Assembly (NCBI RefSeq): GCF_028807635.1
Contig: NZ_JARBAX010000001.1
Span: forward strand, 3,302,501 to 3,366,500
Direction of reading: 5' to 3'
Source of the DNA: Streptomyces spiramyceticus
Lineage (GTDB): Bacteria; Actinomycetota; Actinomycetes; Streptomycetales; Streptomycetaceae
Length of the DNA stretch: 64,000 nt
In this document: piece after piece, positions 13,457 through 20,536 of the stretch
Layout of the letters: every line of letters starts with the position of its first letter
Numbering within the stretch: position 1 is the first letter of the stretch
Notes under the pieces: model-generated
Told to the model about the DNA's origin: nothing
Databases searched by the model: none
Seen by the model: the letters and a program-made list of their open reading frames with translations, nothing else
Made by a program: the position numbers and the translations under genes

Positions 13457-13528
13457 CCTCTCGGGCCCGGTGACACCACCCCCGGCCATCCGATCGCCAG
13501 GGGGAGCAGTCATGCCGGGCCCGAGAGG
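13457..13528. repeat. 14-bp perfect inverted repeat, 44 bp apart
   Basis: CCTCTCGGGCCCGG (13457-13470) and CCGGGCCCGAGAGG (13515-13528). It lies between the transposase relic and the first secreted gene. It may be a terminator-like stem or the ends of a deleted element. Confidence 0.6.
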
Positions 13529-13604
13529 TCAGCGGCCCTCTTGCAGGACCGCGAAGAACATGAAGACGGGAGGGACTTGGGGGAGCAGCGTGTAGCGCGG
13601 CTGC

Positions 13605-13883
13605 TCAGAACGCCTGACTGTTGCAGCCCATGTCCGAACCGAGGTGGTTGGGCTGTGCACCCGGGTGGCCCTCGCCGTTGAGCGCGCCGCCCAGCAGGCC
13701 GTTGACGGCGCCGATGCTGCCGAGCACGTCGATGTTCATGTCGTGCGAACGACACTCGATGCCCTGCCTGACGTCGAAACCGTCGTGCCCCCGCTCGCCG
13801 TGTGCGAGGGCGGTGCCGGCGCCGAAGGATCCGACACCGCCGAGGACGGCGCCCACGATGACGGCCTTCTGAAGCTTGCGCAT
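13605..13883 (-). CDS. Small secreted two-Cys protein, CxSHD family, paralog 1
   Basis: 92 aa. The start is ATG with ACGGAG six nt upstream. A Sec signal (MRKLQKAVIVGAVLGGVGSF, ending at an Ala-x-Ala) leads to a mature protein of about 65 residues with the family pattern: C-R-SHD-x-N-x-D-x-LG near the middle, GLLGGALNGEGHPGAQ, then MGCNSQAF at the C-terminus. The two Cys probably form a disulphide. It shares this pattern with 16026, 16635 and 17250 and is the most diverged of the four, on the opposite strand. I do not place it in the chaplin or rodlin families; similarity to the Streptomyces spore-wall protein NepA is worth testing but is only a suspicion. Confidence 0.85.
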   Translation of the reverse strand: MRKLQKAVIVGAVLGGVGSFGAGTALAHGERGHDGFDVRQGIECRSHDMNIDVLGSIGAVNGLLGGALNGEGHPGAQPNHLGSDMGCNSQAF

Positions 13884-13909
13884 TTTTTCTCCGTTGATCG
13901 AGCGGACGT

Positions 13910-13924
13910 GATCTGCAGCAGATC
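13910..13924 (-). promoter_or_regulatory. Shared near-palindrome before paralog 1
   Basis: In gene orientation GATCTGCTGCAGATC (7-bp arms), ending 26 nt before the start codon. It matches the element before the other three paralogs at 13 of 15 positions. Confidence 0.65.
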
Positions 13925-13957
13925 GAGTTGGGACGGTGGACAACTGCGGGGAGGCCA

Positions 13958-14773
13958 TCAGCCGAGTCGGGGCAGACCGAGTTGGCCCACGGGAGGCGAC
14001 GCGACCTGTCCGAGGCCGAGCCCCGGTACCTGCGGCGGGCCGGCCGGCGTGATCAGCGGGTTGACGAGCGGGTTCACCTGAGGGTTCACCTGCGGGTTCA
14101 CCTGAGGGGCGACACGCGGCGCGGGCTCCGGGTTGAAGACCTGAGGTGCGGCGACCTGCGGGGCGACCTGCGGCATGACCTGCGGCGACGTCTGCGGGGT
14201 GACCTGCGGCATGACCTGCGCCGGCGGTTGGGGGGCGGGCTGCTGCGGGGCGGAGTGCTGTGGGGCGTGTGGCGAGTTGGAGGCCTGCGCGAAGCCCCCC
14301 GACGAGGCCGAGGCGGAGGCGTAACCGCTCTGCTGCGGGGCGGGCGCCGGGGGAGCGGCCGGCTGCGGGGCGGGCGCCGGGGGAGCGGCCGGCTGCGGGG
14401 CGGGCGCCGGGGGAGCGGCCGGCTGCACCGGCTGGGGGTAGGACTGCGGATGGGCGACCTGTGCGGCGCCCGCCGAACCGGACGCTGCCGTGGCCTGCGG
14501 ACCACTCGGCTGGGGCGCCGGGTACTGGGGAGCAGGTGCGGGGGCTGCGGCCTGGGGCGCCGGATAATAGGGAGCAGGTGCCGGGGCTGCGGCCTGGGGC
14601 GCTGGGTACTGGGGAGCAGGCACTGGGGCTGCGGCCTGGGGCGCCGGATAATAGGGAGCAGGCGCCGGAGCACCGCTGTACCCGGGAGAGTCGGCATGGC
14701 TGACGCCGACGCCGATGGCGGACAGACCGCCGGCCGCTGCTACGACGAGCGCGGCCTTGTGAAGCTTTCGCAT
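13958..14773 (-). CDS. Secreted Pro/Ala/Gln-rich repeat protein
   Basis: 271 aa. A Sec signal (MRKLHKAALVVAAAGGLSAI, cleavage near SHA-D) precedes an almost wholly low-complexity mature chain. It has about four copies of a PAPQAAAPAPAP(Q/Y)Y unit (residues about 33-95), three exact copies of QPAAPPAPAP (about 120-150), then a run of PQV/NPQV/NPLV units (about 185-250). No Cys or known domain. Such chains are typical of extended wall-spanning proteins. GAGGG lies just before the ATG; the leader TGAAGGGCCGAGGGTTC is nearly identical to that of the gene at 15322, so the two divergent genes share their 5' region. DNA repeats make length variation likely. Confidence 0.82.
   Translation of the reverse strand: MRKLHKAALVVAAAGGLSAIGVGVSHADSPGYSGAPAPAPYYPAPQAAAPVPAPQYPAPQAAAPAPAPYYPAPQAAAPAPAPQYPAPQPSGPQATAASGSAGAAQVAHPQSYPQPVQPAAPPAPAPQPAAPPAPAPQPAAPPAPAPQQSGYASASASSGGFAQASNSPHAPQHSAPQQPAPQPPAQVMPQVTPQTSPQVMPQVAPQVAAPQVFNPEPAPRVAPQVNPQVNPQVNPLVNPLITPAGPPQVPGLGLGQVASPPVGQLGLPRLG
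14330..14680. repeat. In-gene tandem repeats (30-bp x3; about 54-bp x3-4)
   Basis: A 30-bp unit beginning GGGGCGGGCGCCGGGGGAGC occurs three times without change (about 14337-14426). A unit of about 54 bp containing GGGAGCAGGTGCCGGGGCTG follows at about 14515-14680. Both keep the reading frame. Confidence 0.8.
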
Positions 14774-15321
14774 GGAACCCTCGGCCCTTCAATACCTTGC
14801 AGGGAAATCCGTTGTATTCAGTGCAGTCTTGCGTGCGCCCAGCTGATATTCGTATTGCGCCCTAACAGGGGCAATCCTGGGCTGTCACGTGGACTTCACG
14901 CCGGAGCCGACAGCCCCTCTCTCAATTCATGATCGCTGCCCTCTCCCAGTTGGCAACGACATTTCCTCCGGCTCGGTCACGGGATCCAAAATTCCGTCAC
15001 CCATTTGCCATCGATCGGATTACCGGTTTTTATTCCCGTCCGATGTGGCCCCGGTTGACCGGCAACCGCGGGTGAGTGAGGAATTGTCGCCCCGTCAAGA
15101 ACGAGTGCGAGGCCCGCACTCCTCCGTTGATTCACGCCCTCTGGCAAATGGGTGACCAGGCCCCGGATCCCGTGACTGGGCCCGTACTTATCTCGTTCCC
15201 CACTGGGCTAGAACGATGGTCCATCACAGCCGCACAAGGAAGCAAAAACAGCAACAACTGCACTGGCTCATCAGCATTTCAGTACGTTCCATGCACAGGT
15301 CAATGAAGGGCCGAGGGTTCT
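14774..15321. other. 548-bp divergent intergenic region
   Basis: The gap between the divergent repeat protein and the gene at 15322. It must hold both promoters; the nearly identical leaders lie at its two ends. I see no convincing -35/-10 pair, gene or RNA in it. Confidence 0.5.
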
Positions 15322-15804
15322 ATGCGCAAGTTTCAGCAGGTCGCGCTCGTCTTCGCAGCTGCCGGCGGTCTGTCCGCCATCGGCGCCGGTCCCGGTGTCG
15401 CCGCTCCCGCTGCATACAACGGTGCTGTTCCGCCACCCATTGGGCAGCAGGACGCCCAGGCCGCCTCGTGGACCAACTCGCAGGCCACCGCGCACACCAA
15501 CGGCTTGCCTGCCGCGCAGCGGCAGGCAGCACCACAGCAGGGCGCCGACGTCAGCCCGCAGGTCAACCCCCAGCTGAGCCCCCAGATCAGCCCACAGGTC
15601 TCCCCCCAGCCGGCCCCGGCGCAGGGTGGTACCGGTGGTACCCCGCCGAACCAGAACAACCTCTTCCGTCCGGACCAGGAGTGCAGCCCGCAGTCCCTGC
15701 TCAACGCCAATGCCCCGGTTGCCCTACTCGCCGCCTCCGAGACCCGGGGCATCAACTGCACCCAGGCCAACAGCCAGTCGAACGCCCTCGCGAGCGCCCG
15801 CTAG
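15322..15804 (+). CDS. Small secreted protein, CSPQ family, larger member
   Basis: 160 aa. A Sec signal (MRKFQQVALVFAAAGGLSAI) is followed by a Gln/Ala/Pro-rich linker with a SPQVNPQLSPQISPQVSPQP run. The C-terminal module reads FRPDQECSPQ, then about 20 residues, then NCTQANSQSN. The same module ends the gene at 20193 (YRPYQECSPQ ... TCGQYN), defining a second family in this island with one conserved Cys pair. The linker resembles the PQV run of the divergent neighbour. ATG at 15322 follows CCGAGGGTTCT. Secreted and probably wall-associated; no function assigned. Confidence 0.82.
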   Translation: MRKFQQVALVFAAAGGLSAIGAGPGVAAPAAYNGAVPPPIGQQDAQAASWTNSQATAHTNGLPAAQRQAAPQQGADVSPQVNPQLSPQISPQVSPQPAPAQGGTGGTPPNQNNLFRPDQECSPQSLLNANAPVALLAASETRGINCTQANSQSNALASAR

Positions 15805-15981
15805 GGCCGCCGGACGGCCGGACATCGACGCCCAGCACCGGCCCTTCGAGGATCGCCCCCAAGGGCCCGTTCGTATGCGATGGGGCTTCAGGATGCTTCC
15901 GGAACAAGATCACGAAATTCCGGCGTGCCGCAGGGTTTTTTGAGGGTATTTCGTACTAATCTTCCGTAACTGCACGAAGTC

Positions 15982-15996
15982 GATCTATTGCAGATC
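15982..15996 (+). promoter_or_regulatory. Shared near-palindrome before paralog 2
   Basis: GATCTATTGCAGATC, ending 29 nt before the start codon and preceded 11 nt upstream by CCGTAAC, which is also conserved in the next unit and partly in the third (CCGTAATC). Confidence 0.7.
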
Positions 15997-16025
15997 GCAT
16001 TCAGCTCACTTCCACCGGAGATGAC

Positions 16026-16316
16026 ATGTACAAGCTTCGCAAGGCTGCCGTCCTGGTCGCTGCCCTCACCAGCGTCGGACTCCTGAGTGCCGGCACTGCC
16101 CAAGCCGACGGGGGTGGGCGCGGCGGCAAGGGTGGCGACCGCTTCAACATCCAGCAGAGCACCAACTGCAAGTCGCACGACCTGAACCTCGACATCCTCG
16201 GCCAGGTCGGGCTGCTCGGCGGCCTGCTGGGCAGCGCGCTCAACGGCGAGGGCGACCCGGGCAAGCAGGACACCCACATCGGTTCGACCATGGGCTGCAA
16301 CAACACCGCCTTCTAG
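16026..16316 (+). CDS. Small secreted two-Cys protein, CxSHD family, paralog 2
   Basis: 96 aa. The signal peptide MYKLRKAAVLVAALTSVGLL, cleaved near AQA-D, is followed by a Gly/Lys-rich head, FNIQQSTNCKSHDLNLDILG, GLLGSALNGEGDPG and MGCNNTAF. The start is the ATG at 16026, 5 nt after GGAG; an out-of-frame ATG five bases earlier overlaps the ribosome site. First unit of the tandem triplication, on the opposite strand from paralog 1. The mature chain alternates hydrophobic and small residues around the Cys pair, as in self-assembling surface proteins, but this is inference. A terminator follows at 16376-16399. Confidence 0.87.
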   Translation: MYKLRKAAVLVAALTSVGLLSAGTAQADGGGRGGKGGDRFNIQQSTNCKSHDLNLDILGQVGLLGGLLGSALNGEGDPGKQDTHIGSTMGCNNTAF

Positions 16317-16375
16317 GCGCGTGACGGTCGCATAGACGGCCGAGAGCGGGAAAGTGGTCCCGGCACCGAGCCCCA

Positions 16376-16399
16376 GGCCCGGCGCCGGGGCCGTCTTTT
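16376..16399 (+). terminator. Terminator after paralog 2
   Basis: GGCCCGGC / GCCGGGGCC stem with one bulge, followed by GTCTTTT. The rest of the 318-bp gap to 16634 holds only the duplicated promoter region. Confidence 0.65.
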
Positions 16400-16590
16400 G
16401 TATCGAAATGGCTATCCGATCGGCATCGTCGGCGGCGGCCGAGCCGCCGGGGCCAGGCGCCGATGTCGCGATTCGCTCACGCACGGTATTCCCCGACCAT
16501 CGGCCAAGGTGGTGAGGATTCCCCGAATTCGGCGCGCCGCAGGGTGTTGTCGGGATATTTCTTATTAGCCTCCCGTAACTGTAGGAAGTC

Positions 16591-16605
16591 GATCTATTGC
16601 AGATC
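16591..16605 (+). promoter_or_regulatory. Shared near-palindrome before paralog 3
   Basis: GATCTATTGCAGATC, 29 nt before the start codon, with CCGTAAC upstream; same spacing as before paralog 2. Confidence 0.7.
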
Positions 16606-16634
16606 GCATTCACCTCACTTCCACCGGAGATGAC

Positions 16635-16931
16635 ATGTACAAGCTTCGCAAGGCTGCCGTCCTGGTCGCTGCCCTCACCAGCGTCGGACTCCTGAGTGCC
16701 GGCACTGCCCAAGCCGACCAGGGTGGGCACGGCCGCGGCGGCAAGGGTGGCGACCGCTTCAACATCAATCAGAGCTCCACCTGCAGGTCGCACGACCTGA
16801 ACCTCGACATCCTCGGCCAGGTCGGGCTGCTCAACGGCGCGCTGGGCAGCGCGCTCAACGGCGAGGGCAACTCGGGCGCACAGGACACCCACATGGGTTC
16901 GACCATGGGCTGCAACAACAGCGCCTTCTAG
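16635..16931 (+). CDS. Small secreted two-Cys protein, CxSHD family, paralog 3
   Basis: 98 aa. The signal peptide is identical to paralog 2. The mature chain differs by a two-residue insertion in the Gly/His/Lys head and has CRSHDLNLDILGQVGLLNGA and MGCNNSAF. Ribosome site and spacing are as in paralog 2. Near-identity in the signal region but substitutions in the mature part suggest recent duplication followed by change in the exported portion, or gene conversion at the 5' end. Confidence 0.87.
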   Translation: MYKLRKAAVLVAALTSVGLLSAGTAQADQGGHGRGGKGGDRFNINQSSTCRSHDLNLDILGQVGLLNGALGSALNGEGNSGAQDTHMGSTMGCNNSAF

Positions 16932-16990
16932 GCGCGTGACGGTCGCATAGACGGCCGAGAGCGGGAAAGTGGTCCCGGCACCGAGCCCCA

Positions 16991-17014
16991 GGCCCGGCGC
17001 CGGGGCCGTCTTTT
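16991..17014 (+). terminator. Terminator after paralog 3
   Basis: A second copy of the GGCCCGGC / GCCGGGGCC stem with GTCTTTT. The remainder of the 318-bp gap to 17249 is duplicated promoter DNA. Confidence 0.65.
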
Positions 17015-17206
17015 GTATCGAAATGGCTGTCCGAACGGCATCGTCGGCGGCGGCCGAGCCGCCGGGGCCAGGCGCCGATGTCGCGATTCGCTCACGGGGC
17101 ACGGTATTTCCCGACCATCGGCCAGAGTGGTGAGGATTCCCGAATTCGGCGCGCCGCAGGGTGTTGTGGGGATATTTCTTATTAGCCTCCGTAATCGTAG
17201 GAAGTC

Positions 17207-17221
17207 GATCTATTGCAGATC
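17207..17221 (+). promoter_or_regulatory. Shared near-palindrome before paralog 4
   Basis: GATCTATTGCAGATC, ending 28 nt before the ATG at 17250. Confidence 0.7.
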
Positions 17222-17249
17222 GCATTCACCTCACTCCACCGGAGATGAA

Positions 17250-17549
17250 ATGCACAAGCTCCGCAAGGCTGCCGTCCTGGTCGCTGCCCTCACCAGCGTC
17301 GGACTCCTGAGTGCCGGCACTGCCCACGCCGGGGGTTCGGGCGGCTGGGGTTCGGGCAAAGGCGGCAGTAGTTTCAACATCATGCAGAGCAGCACCTGCA
17401 GGTCGCACGACGCCAACATCGACGTCCTCGGTCAGGTCGGCATCCTCGGCGGCCTGGGCGGCAACCTGCTGAACGGCGAGGGCAACGCGGGCGCACAGCA
17501 GACCCACATGGGCTCGACCATGGGCTGCAACAACAGCGTCGGCAAGTAA
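17250..17549 (+). CDS. Small secreted two-Cys protein, CxSHD family, paralog 4
   Basis: 99 aa. The signal peptide MHKLRKAAVLVAALTSVGLL is followed by a Gly/Ser/Trp-rich head, FNIMQSSTCRSHDANIDVLG and MGCNNSVGK. It is the most changed of the tandem copies and the only one ending in Gly-Lys rather than Ala-Phe. ATG follows GGAG by 5 nt. A longer in-frame ORF from 17013 is only read-through of the intergenic repeat. A strong 16-bp-stem terminator follows. Confidence 0.87.
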   Translation: MHKLRKAAVLVAALTSVGLLSAGTAHAGGSGGWGSGKGGSSFNIMQSSTCRSHDANIDVLGQVGILGGLGGNLLNGEGNAGAQQTHMGSTMGCNNSVGK

Positions 17550-17560
17550 GACAGAACCTT

Positions 17561-17595
17561 CCTCGGTGCCCCGGCCAGAGGCCGGGGCACCGAGG
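17561..17595 (+). terminator. Strong hairpin terminator after the triplicated genes
   Basis: CCTCGGTGCCCCGGCC / GGCCGGGGCACCGAGG, a perfect 16-bp stem with a 3-nt loop, followed by CCTTT. Confidence 0.85.
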
Positions 17596-17674
17596 CCTTT
17601 ATGTCGCCGGAAAGCCCTGTCCGATACGTCGAGGTACGGGACAGTTCCGGTCGAACGTCACCCCAGAAAGCCGA

Positions 17675-17709
17675 AATGCCGGACCGGGAGCGGATCCCGG
17701 TCCGGCATT
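17675..17709 (-). terminator. Hairpin terminator for the reverse gene at 17723
   Basis: AATGCCGGACCGGGA / TCCCGGTCCGGCATT, a perfect 15-bp stem 14 bp past the stop codon. Confidence 0.8.
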
Positions 17710-17722
17710 CGCCGATCGCGCC

Positions 17723-18064
17723 TCAGAACTCGAAGTGTGGCCGCTTGAAGCCCTTGGGCAGCTGCGCTTTGTTGGAGCAGTCCAGAGCCGGCCCGACCTT
17801 CTTGGACCCCGTGCTCAGCGCGTTGTCCCTGGGCAAGCGCGGCCGGAAGGTCGTCGAGCATTCCTGCGTCTGCTTGATGACATACCTGCCGTGCTTGTCG
17901 GTGTGGACGATCTCGCTCTTGCTGATGCAGGTGGTTTCACCCACGGCGGAGGTCTTGCAATCGCCCGGGCGTTCACCGGCGTACGCCGGCGCGGCGCCGA
18001 CGTAGATGACGGCGAGACTTCCGAGGAGCCCCGAGACGGTTGCGATCTTCTGCCGACTGAACAT
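17723..18064 (-). CDS. Small secreted Cys-rich protein, MFSRxKI family, member 1
   Basis: 113 aa. The signal peptide MFSRQKIATVSGLLGSLAVI is cleaved near AYA-G. The mature protein has four Cys (GDCKTS, TTCISK, QECSTT, LDCSNK) and a basic C-terminus. The gene at 19349 shares the same start (MFSRKKIVAVSGLLGS), the spacing of the first two Cys, a VxRQTQSC / VIKQTQEC segment and a GKKRIGP / SKKVGP segment, so the two are paralogs. ATG follows AAAGGAACGCAGCAC. Exported, probably disulphide-bonded; function unknown. Confidence 0.82.
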   Translation of the reverse strand: MFSRQKIATVSGLLGSLAVIYVGAAPAYAGERPGDCKTSAVGETTCISKSEIVHTDKHGRYVIKQTQECSTTFRPRLPRDNALSTGSKKVGPALDCSNKAQLPKGFKRPHFEF

Positions 18065-18189
18065 GTGCTGCGTTCCTTTGCAATCGAGGTCCGGGCGCCT
18101 GTGCCGTTGGGCGGCGTGCGCCCGAGCCTTGGAGAAGTCCGAACTACGGGACCCAGCGCCTGACGCGTCTTCAGCTGCGTCCGGCGACG

Positions 18190-18549
18190 GCATTGATGCA
18201 GCCCGGGCGCGCACCCTGGTGGGTTTGCTGCGCGTCCGGGCTGCCTTGCCGTTGAGGGTGTTGTCCAGCACACCGTTGAGCAGCCCGAGCTGATCCAGGA
18301 CATGGGTTCAGATCGTGCGACTTGCATACGGTGCATACGACGACGGATGTTGATGCGCCTGTTGTGGTGCTTCGAGGCGATGTGCGACGCGATGGTCCGC
18401 GAGGCGGCAGGTTGCTGGGCCGACCAGTGTGCGGGCTGCGGCGCGACCACCTGCGAAGCGGCCTATGGGGCCCACCGCGGCGTGGAGTACGGAGCCACTC
18501 GCCCCGCGACCGCTGCGGCTACGACCGCAGCCCGCTGAAGCGTGCGCAT
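18190..18549 (-). pseudogene. Degraded CxSHD-family gene
   Basis: The reverse strand starts with a signal-like MRTLQRAAVVAAAVAG and meets a stop after 28 codons. Further on, TGCAAGTCGCACGATCTGAA (CKSHDLN) leads into LGLLNGVLDNTLNGKA, and after a frameshift QQTHQGARPGCINA. These align in order with the CxSHD proteins at 16635 and 17250. At least one stop and two frame changes make it dead. It supports a larger ancestral family here. Confidence 0.75.
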
Positions 18550-18567
18550 CGAGCCATCGGCGCTTCT

Positions 18568-18849
18568 TTACATGTGGCCCTCCGGACCACCGTGACCGTG
18601 CGGACCACCGTGACCGTGCTCCGGCGTGAAGCTGACACCGTTCTGCGGAGCGAACCACGGAGCCCCGTGCGGGCCGCCGTGCGGGTGACCGTGCGGGGCG
18701 CCCCAGTTGGCCACGGCGTTGGCCTGCGAGGAAGCAATCGCGGTGACCCCACCGTCGTAGCCGTCGTTGGCGAAGCTGACGCCGGCGCCCAGAGTGGACA
18801 GCCCCGCGATCGCTGCGGCTACAACTGCGGCCCGCTGAAACTTGCGCAT
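18568..18849 (-). CDS. Small secreted His/Gly/Pro-rich protein
   Basis: 93 aa. The signal peptide MRKFQRAAVVAAAIAGLSTL, cleaved near SFA-N, precedes a mature chain whose second half is HGHPHGGPHGAPW and EHGHGGPHGHGGPEGHM. With about 11 His in about 65 mature residues it may bind metal such as Zn, Cu or Ni. No Cys. The start ATG at 18849 follows AAAGGGTCAAACT. The signal peptide is closely related to those of the Pro-rich and CSPQ proteins, so the exported genes here share an N-terminal origin while their mature parts differ. Confidence 0.8.
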   Translation of the reverse strand: MRKFQRAAVVAAAIAGLSTLGAGVSFANDGYDGGVTAIASSQANAVANWGAPHGHPHGGPHGAPWFAPQNGVSFTPEHGHGGPHGHGGPEGHM

Positions 18850-19260
18850 AGTTTGACCCTTTCTTAGCTGGGCGTGATGCCCTTGCTTGACTACTTAATG
18901 TGAGCATATACACACGAAACGTAGTCATTTGGGATCTTGGGCCCTTCTATGCGCCGTGTCGGCTTATGGCGAGGCACCCTTCCTCCGCTCCTCCACGGAC
19001 TTGAAGGGGGATGAGGGGGCTGGTAATGCGGTTGATCGTGGGCTCACCGTTCTCTCCTTGAAACGACGCTTCCCCGGGGCCGAGTCACGGGCGGTGAGGG
19101 GCCGTCACCCGTTTGCCCGCCGACGCGCGCCATGCGCGGTCCTGGAATGCACGGTGTCAGGGCGGCCGCACATGGTGTCAGGTCGGCCGGTCGGAGGGAC
19201 TGACGTTCCGCCCTTCTTTGGCCGTATGAGCTGCGCGAGCGTGCACTCGCGTAGACGCGG
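18850..19260. other. 411-bp intergenic region
   Basis: Between the His-rich gene and the terminator at 19261. The part next to 18849 must hold its promoter. I see no gene, RNA or strong repeat in the rest. Confidence 0.45.
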
Positions 19261-19310
19261 AAGCAGCGGATGGCCGGCCCAGGTTGCCCCGGTCCGGCCA
19301 TCCGCTGCTT
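19261..19310 (-). terminator. Strong hairpin terminator for the gene at 19349
   Basis: AAGCAGCGGATGGCCGG / CCGGCCATCCGCTGCTT, a perfect 17-bp stem with a 16-nt loop. Confidence 0.8.
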
Positions 19311-19348
19311 GAAAGGTGAGGAAGGTGTCGGAAGGTCCCGCCCGGGGC

Positions 19349-19699
19349 TCAGGTCAGCAGGCCAGGCAGGTCCAGACCGTTGTCACTGTTGTCGGGTGCC
19401 GACGTCGTGTTGGGGGCACAGGTGACCTCGGGCCCGATCCGCTTCTTCCCCTTGTTCACAATGCCGATGACGGGAAGCGACAAGGGCTGCAGTGGCACAC
19501 AGCTCTGCGTCTGGCGGACGACGAACCCGTCACCCTCGGGCGTGCCGACGGTCCGTTGGATGCAGGTGGTGTTGCCCTGACTGTCGACAGTGCAGGTGCC
19601 CTGGGTGCCTGCGGCATACGCCTGGATGCCGCAGGTGCAGGTCACGACGAGGCTGCCAAGAAGCCCCGAGACGGCCACGATCTTCTTCCTACTGAACAT
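19349..19699 (-). CDS. Small secreted Cys-rich protein, MFSRxKI family, member 2
   Basis: 116 aa. The signal peptide MFSRKKIVAVSGLLGSLVVT, ending near AYA-A, carries two extra Cys in its tail (TCTCG). The mature part has GTCTVD, TTCIQR, TQSCVP and VTCAPN, four Cys in register with the paralog at 17723, and a Ser/Asn/Asp-rich end. The ATG at 19699 has AAAGGAAACGCATCAC before it, nearly the same leader as the paralog. An in-frame ORF extends upstream to 19942 but includes a separate relic and is not the true start. Confidence 0.8.
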   Translation of the reverse strand: MFSRKKIVAVSGLLGSLVVTCTCGIQAYAAGTQGTCTVDSQGNTTCIQRTVGTPEGDGFVVRQTQSCVPLQPLSLPVIGIVNKGKKRIGPEVTCAPNTTSAPDNSDNGLDLPGLLT

Positions 19700-19868
19700 G
19701 TGATGCGTTTCCTTTGTGGGGGGTGCCCCAGGCGCCGTGCGCCGCGAACCGGCCACGCCGGGCCCTGGGGATGTCGGAGAGACGGGCTCCGGCGTCCGAC
19801 CCATGTCCCGGACGTTCGGGTCCGTTTCGCTTACGAAGTGAAGGGCTGACGTGCTGAAGGCACTGTTG

Positions 19869-19942
19869 CCGCAGGCGGTACCGGCGCCGAGGAATGCGAC
19901 GCTGCCGAGGGCGACTGCCGCGACGTCCACCGTGCGAAGCAT
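19869..19942 (-). pseudogene. CxSHD-family relic: signal peptide joined to C-terminal tail
   Basis: The reverse strand reads MLRTVDVAAVALGSVAFLGA-GTA followed at once by CGNSAF, which matches the CNNSAF end of the CxSHD proteins. Upstream, CAGATCGCATCC recalls the CAGATCGCATTC that follows the shared palindrome. It looks like an internal deletion of one more family member. The join itself is short, so this is tentative. Confidence 0.45.
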
Positions 19943-20192
19943 GTGCGCATCGTCTTCAGCGATTTGAACGAACGGATGCGATCTGTGATTGACCGGCTCC
20001 TTATGGCTACGGGCAAGCCAATCCGAAATGCCGGCAACCGACCATCGACGCGCCGGATTTCAAAGCCGTCGCGAACGCATGCAGGCCGGAGGAGCAGCCT
20101 CGCGCTCCGGGCGGCCACACGTGAACGGGCCCCTTCGGGGGGTGACCCCGAGGGGCTCGCGGAAAGCATCGTGCACGATTACGCCGCCGACC

Positions 20193-20435
20193 TCAGTGAG
20201 TGAAGGCCTTGTTGTACTGGCCGCAGGTGGTGTCGAAGGTCTCGGCGAGACCGAGCGCGGCGATCGGGAGGTCGCTCTGGGCCACCGTCTGCGGACTGCA
20301 CTCCTGGTAGGGGCGGTAGAGGTCGGTCACCCGCGGCCCGCCGTCATGGGCGTAGGCGGTACCGGCGGCGGCGCCGACGGCGGACAGACCGCCGGCCGCC
20401 ACCGCTGCGATCATGGCCTGCTGAAACTTACGCAT
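20193..20435 (-). CDS. Small secreted protein, CSPQ family, short member
   Basis: 80 aa. The signal peptide MRKFQQAMIAAVAAGGLSAV is cleaved near AYA-H. The mature chain of about 50 residues consists almost only of the module YRPYQECSPQ, then LPIAALGLAETFDTTCGQYN. The gene at 15322 carries the same module at its C-terminus behind a long linker. The leader GAAGGACCGGGGTTCC before the ATG resembles those at 14773 and 15322. A start six codons upstream is possible but adds residues before the signal. Last gene of the island before the pirin relic. Confidence 0.83.
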   Translation of the reverse strand: MRKFQQAMIAAVAAGGLSAVGAAAGTAYAHDGGPRVTDLYRPYQECSPQTVAQSDLPIAALGLAETFDTTCGQYNKAFTH

Positions 20436-20536
20436 GGAACCCCGGTCCTTCATTTCCTGTACGTTGAGGCTGATTGCCTACCGTGACGGAACGAACACTA
20501 GCAGTAGTCGTCCGGGGGATTCCATGCTGGTGGATG

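Larger units (their letters stand above)
15960..17549 (+). repeat. Tandem gene triplication, unit about 610 bp
   Basis: Start codons at 16026, 16635 and 17250 are 609 and 615 bp apart. The promoter stretch, the signal-peptide codons and much of the intergenic DNA (from GCGCGTGACGGTCGCATAGA on) are near-identical between units. The third unit has lost the downstream intergenic part. Confidence 0.9.

Noticed and set aside
13605..17549. CxSHD proteins as chaplins or rodlins
   Set aside because: Size, secretion and two Cys are similar, but the chaplin core (GNSVNVIG-type with Cys at its ends) and the rodlin pattern are not present. Left as unassigned.
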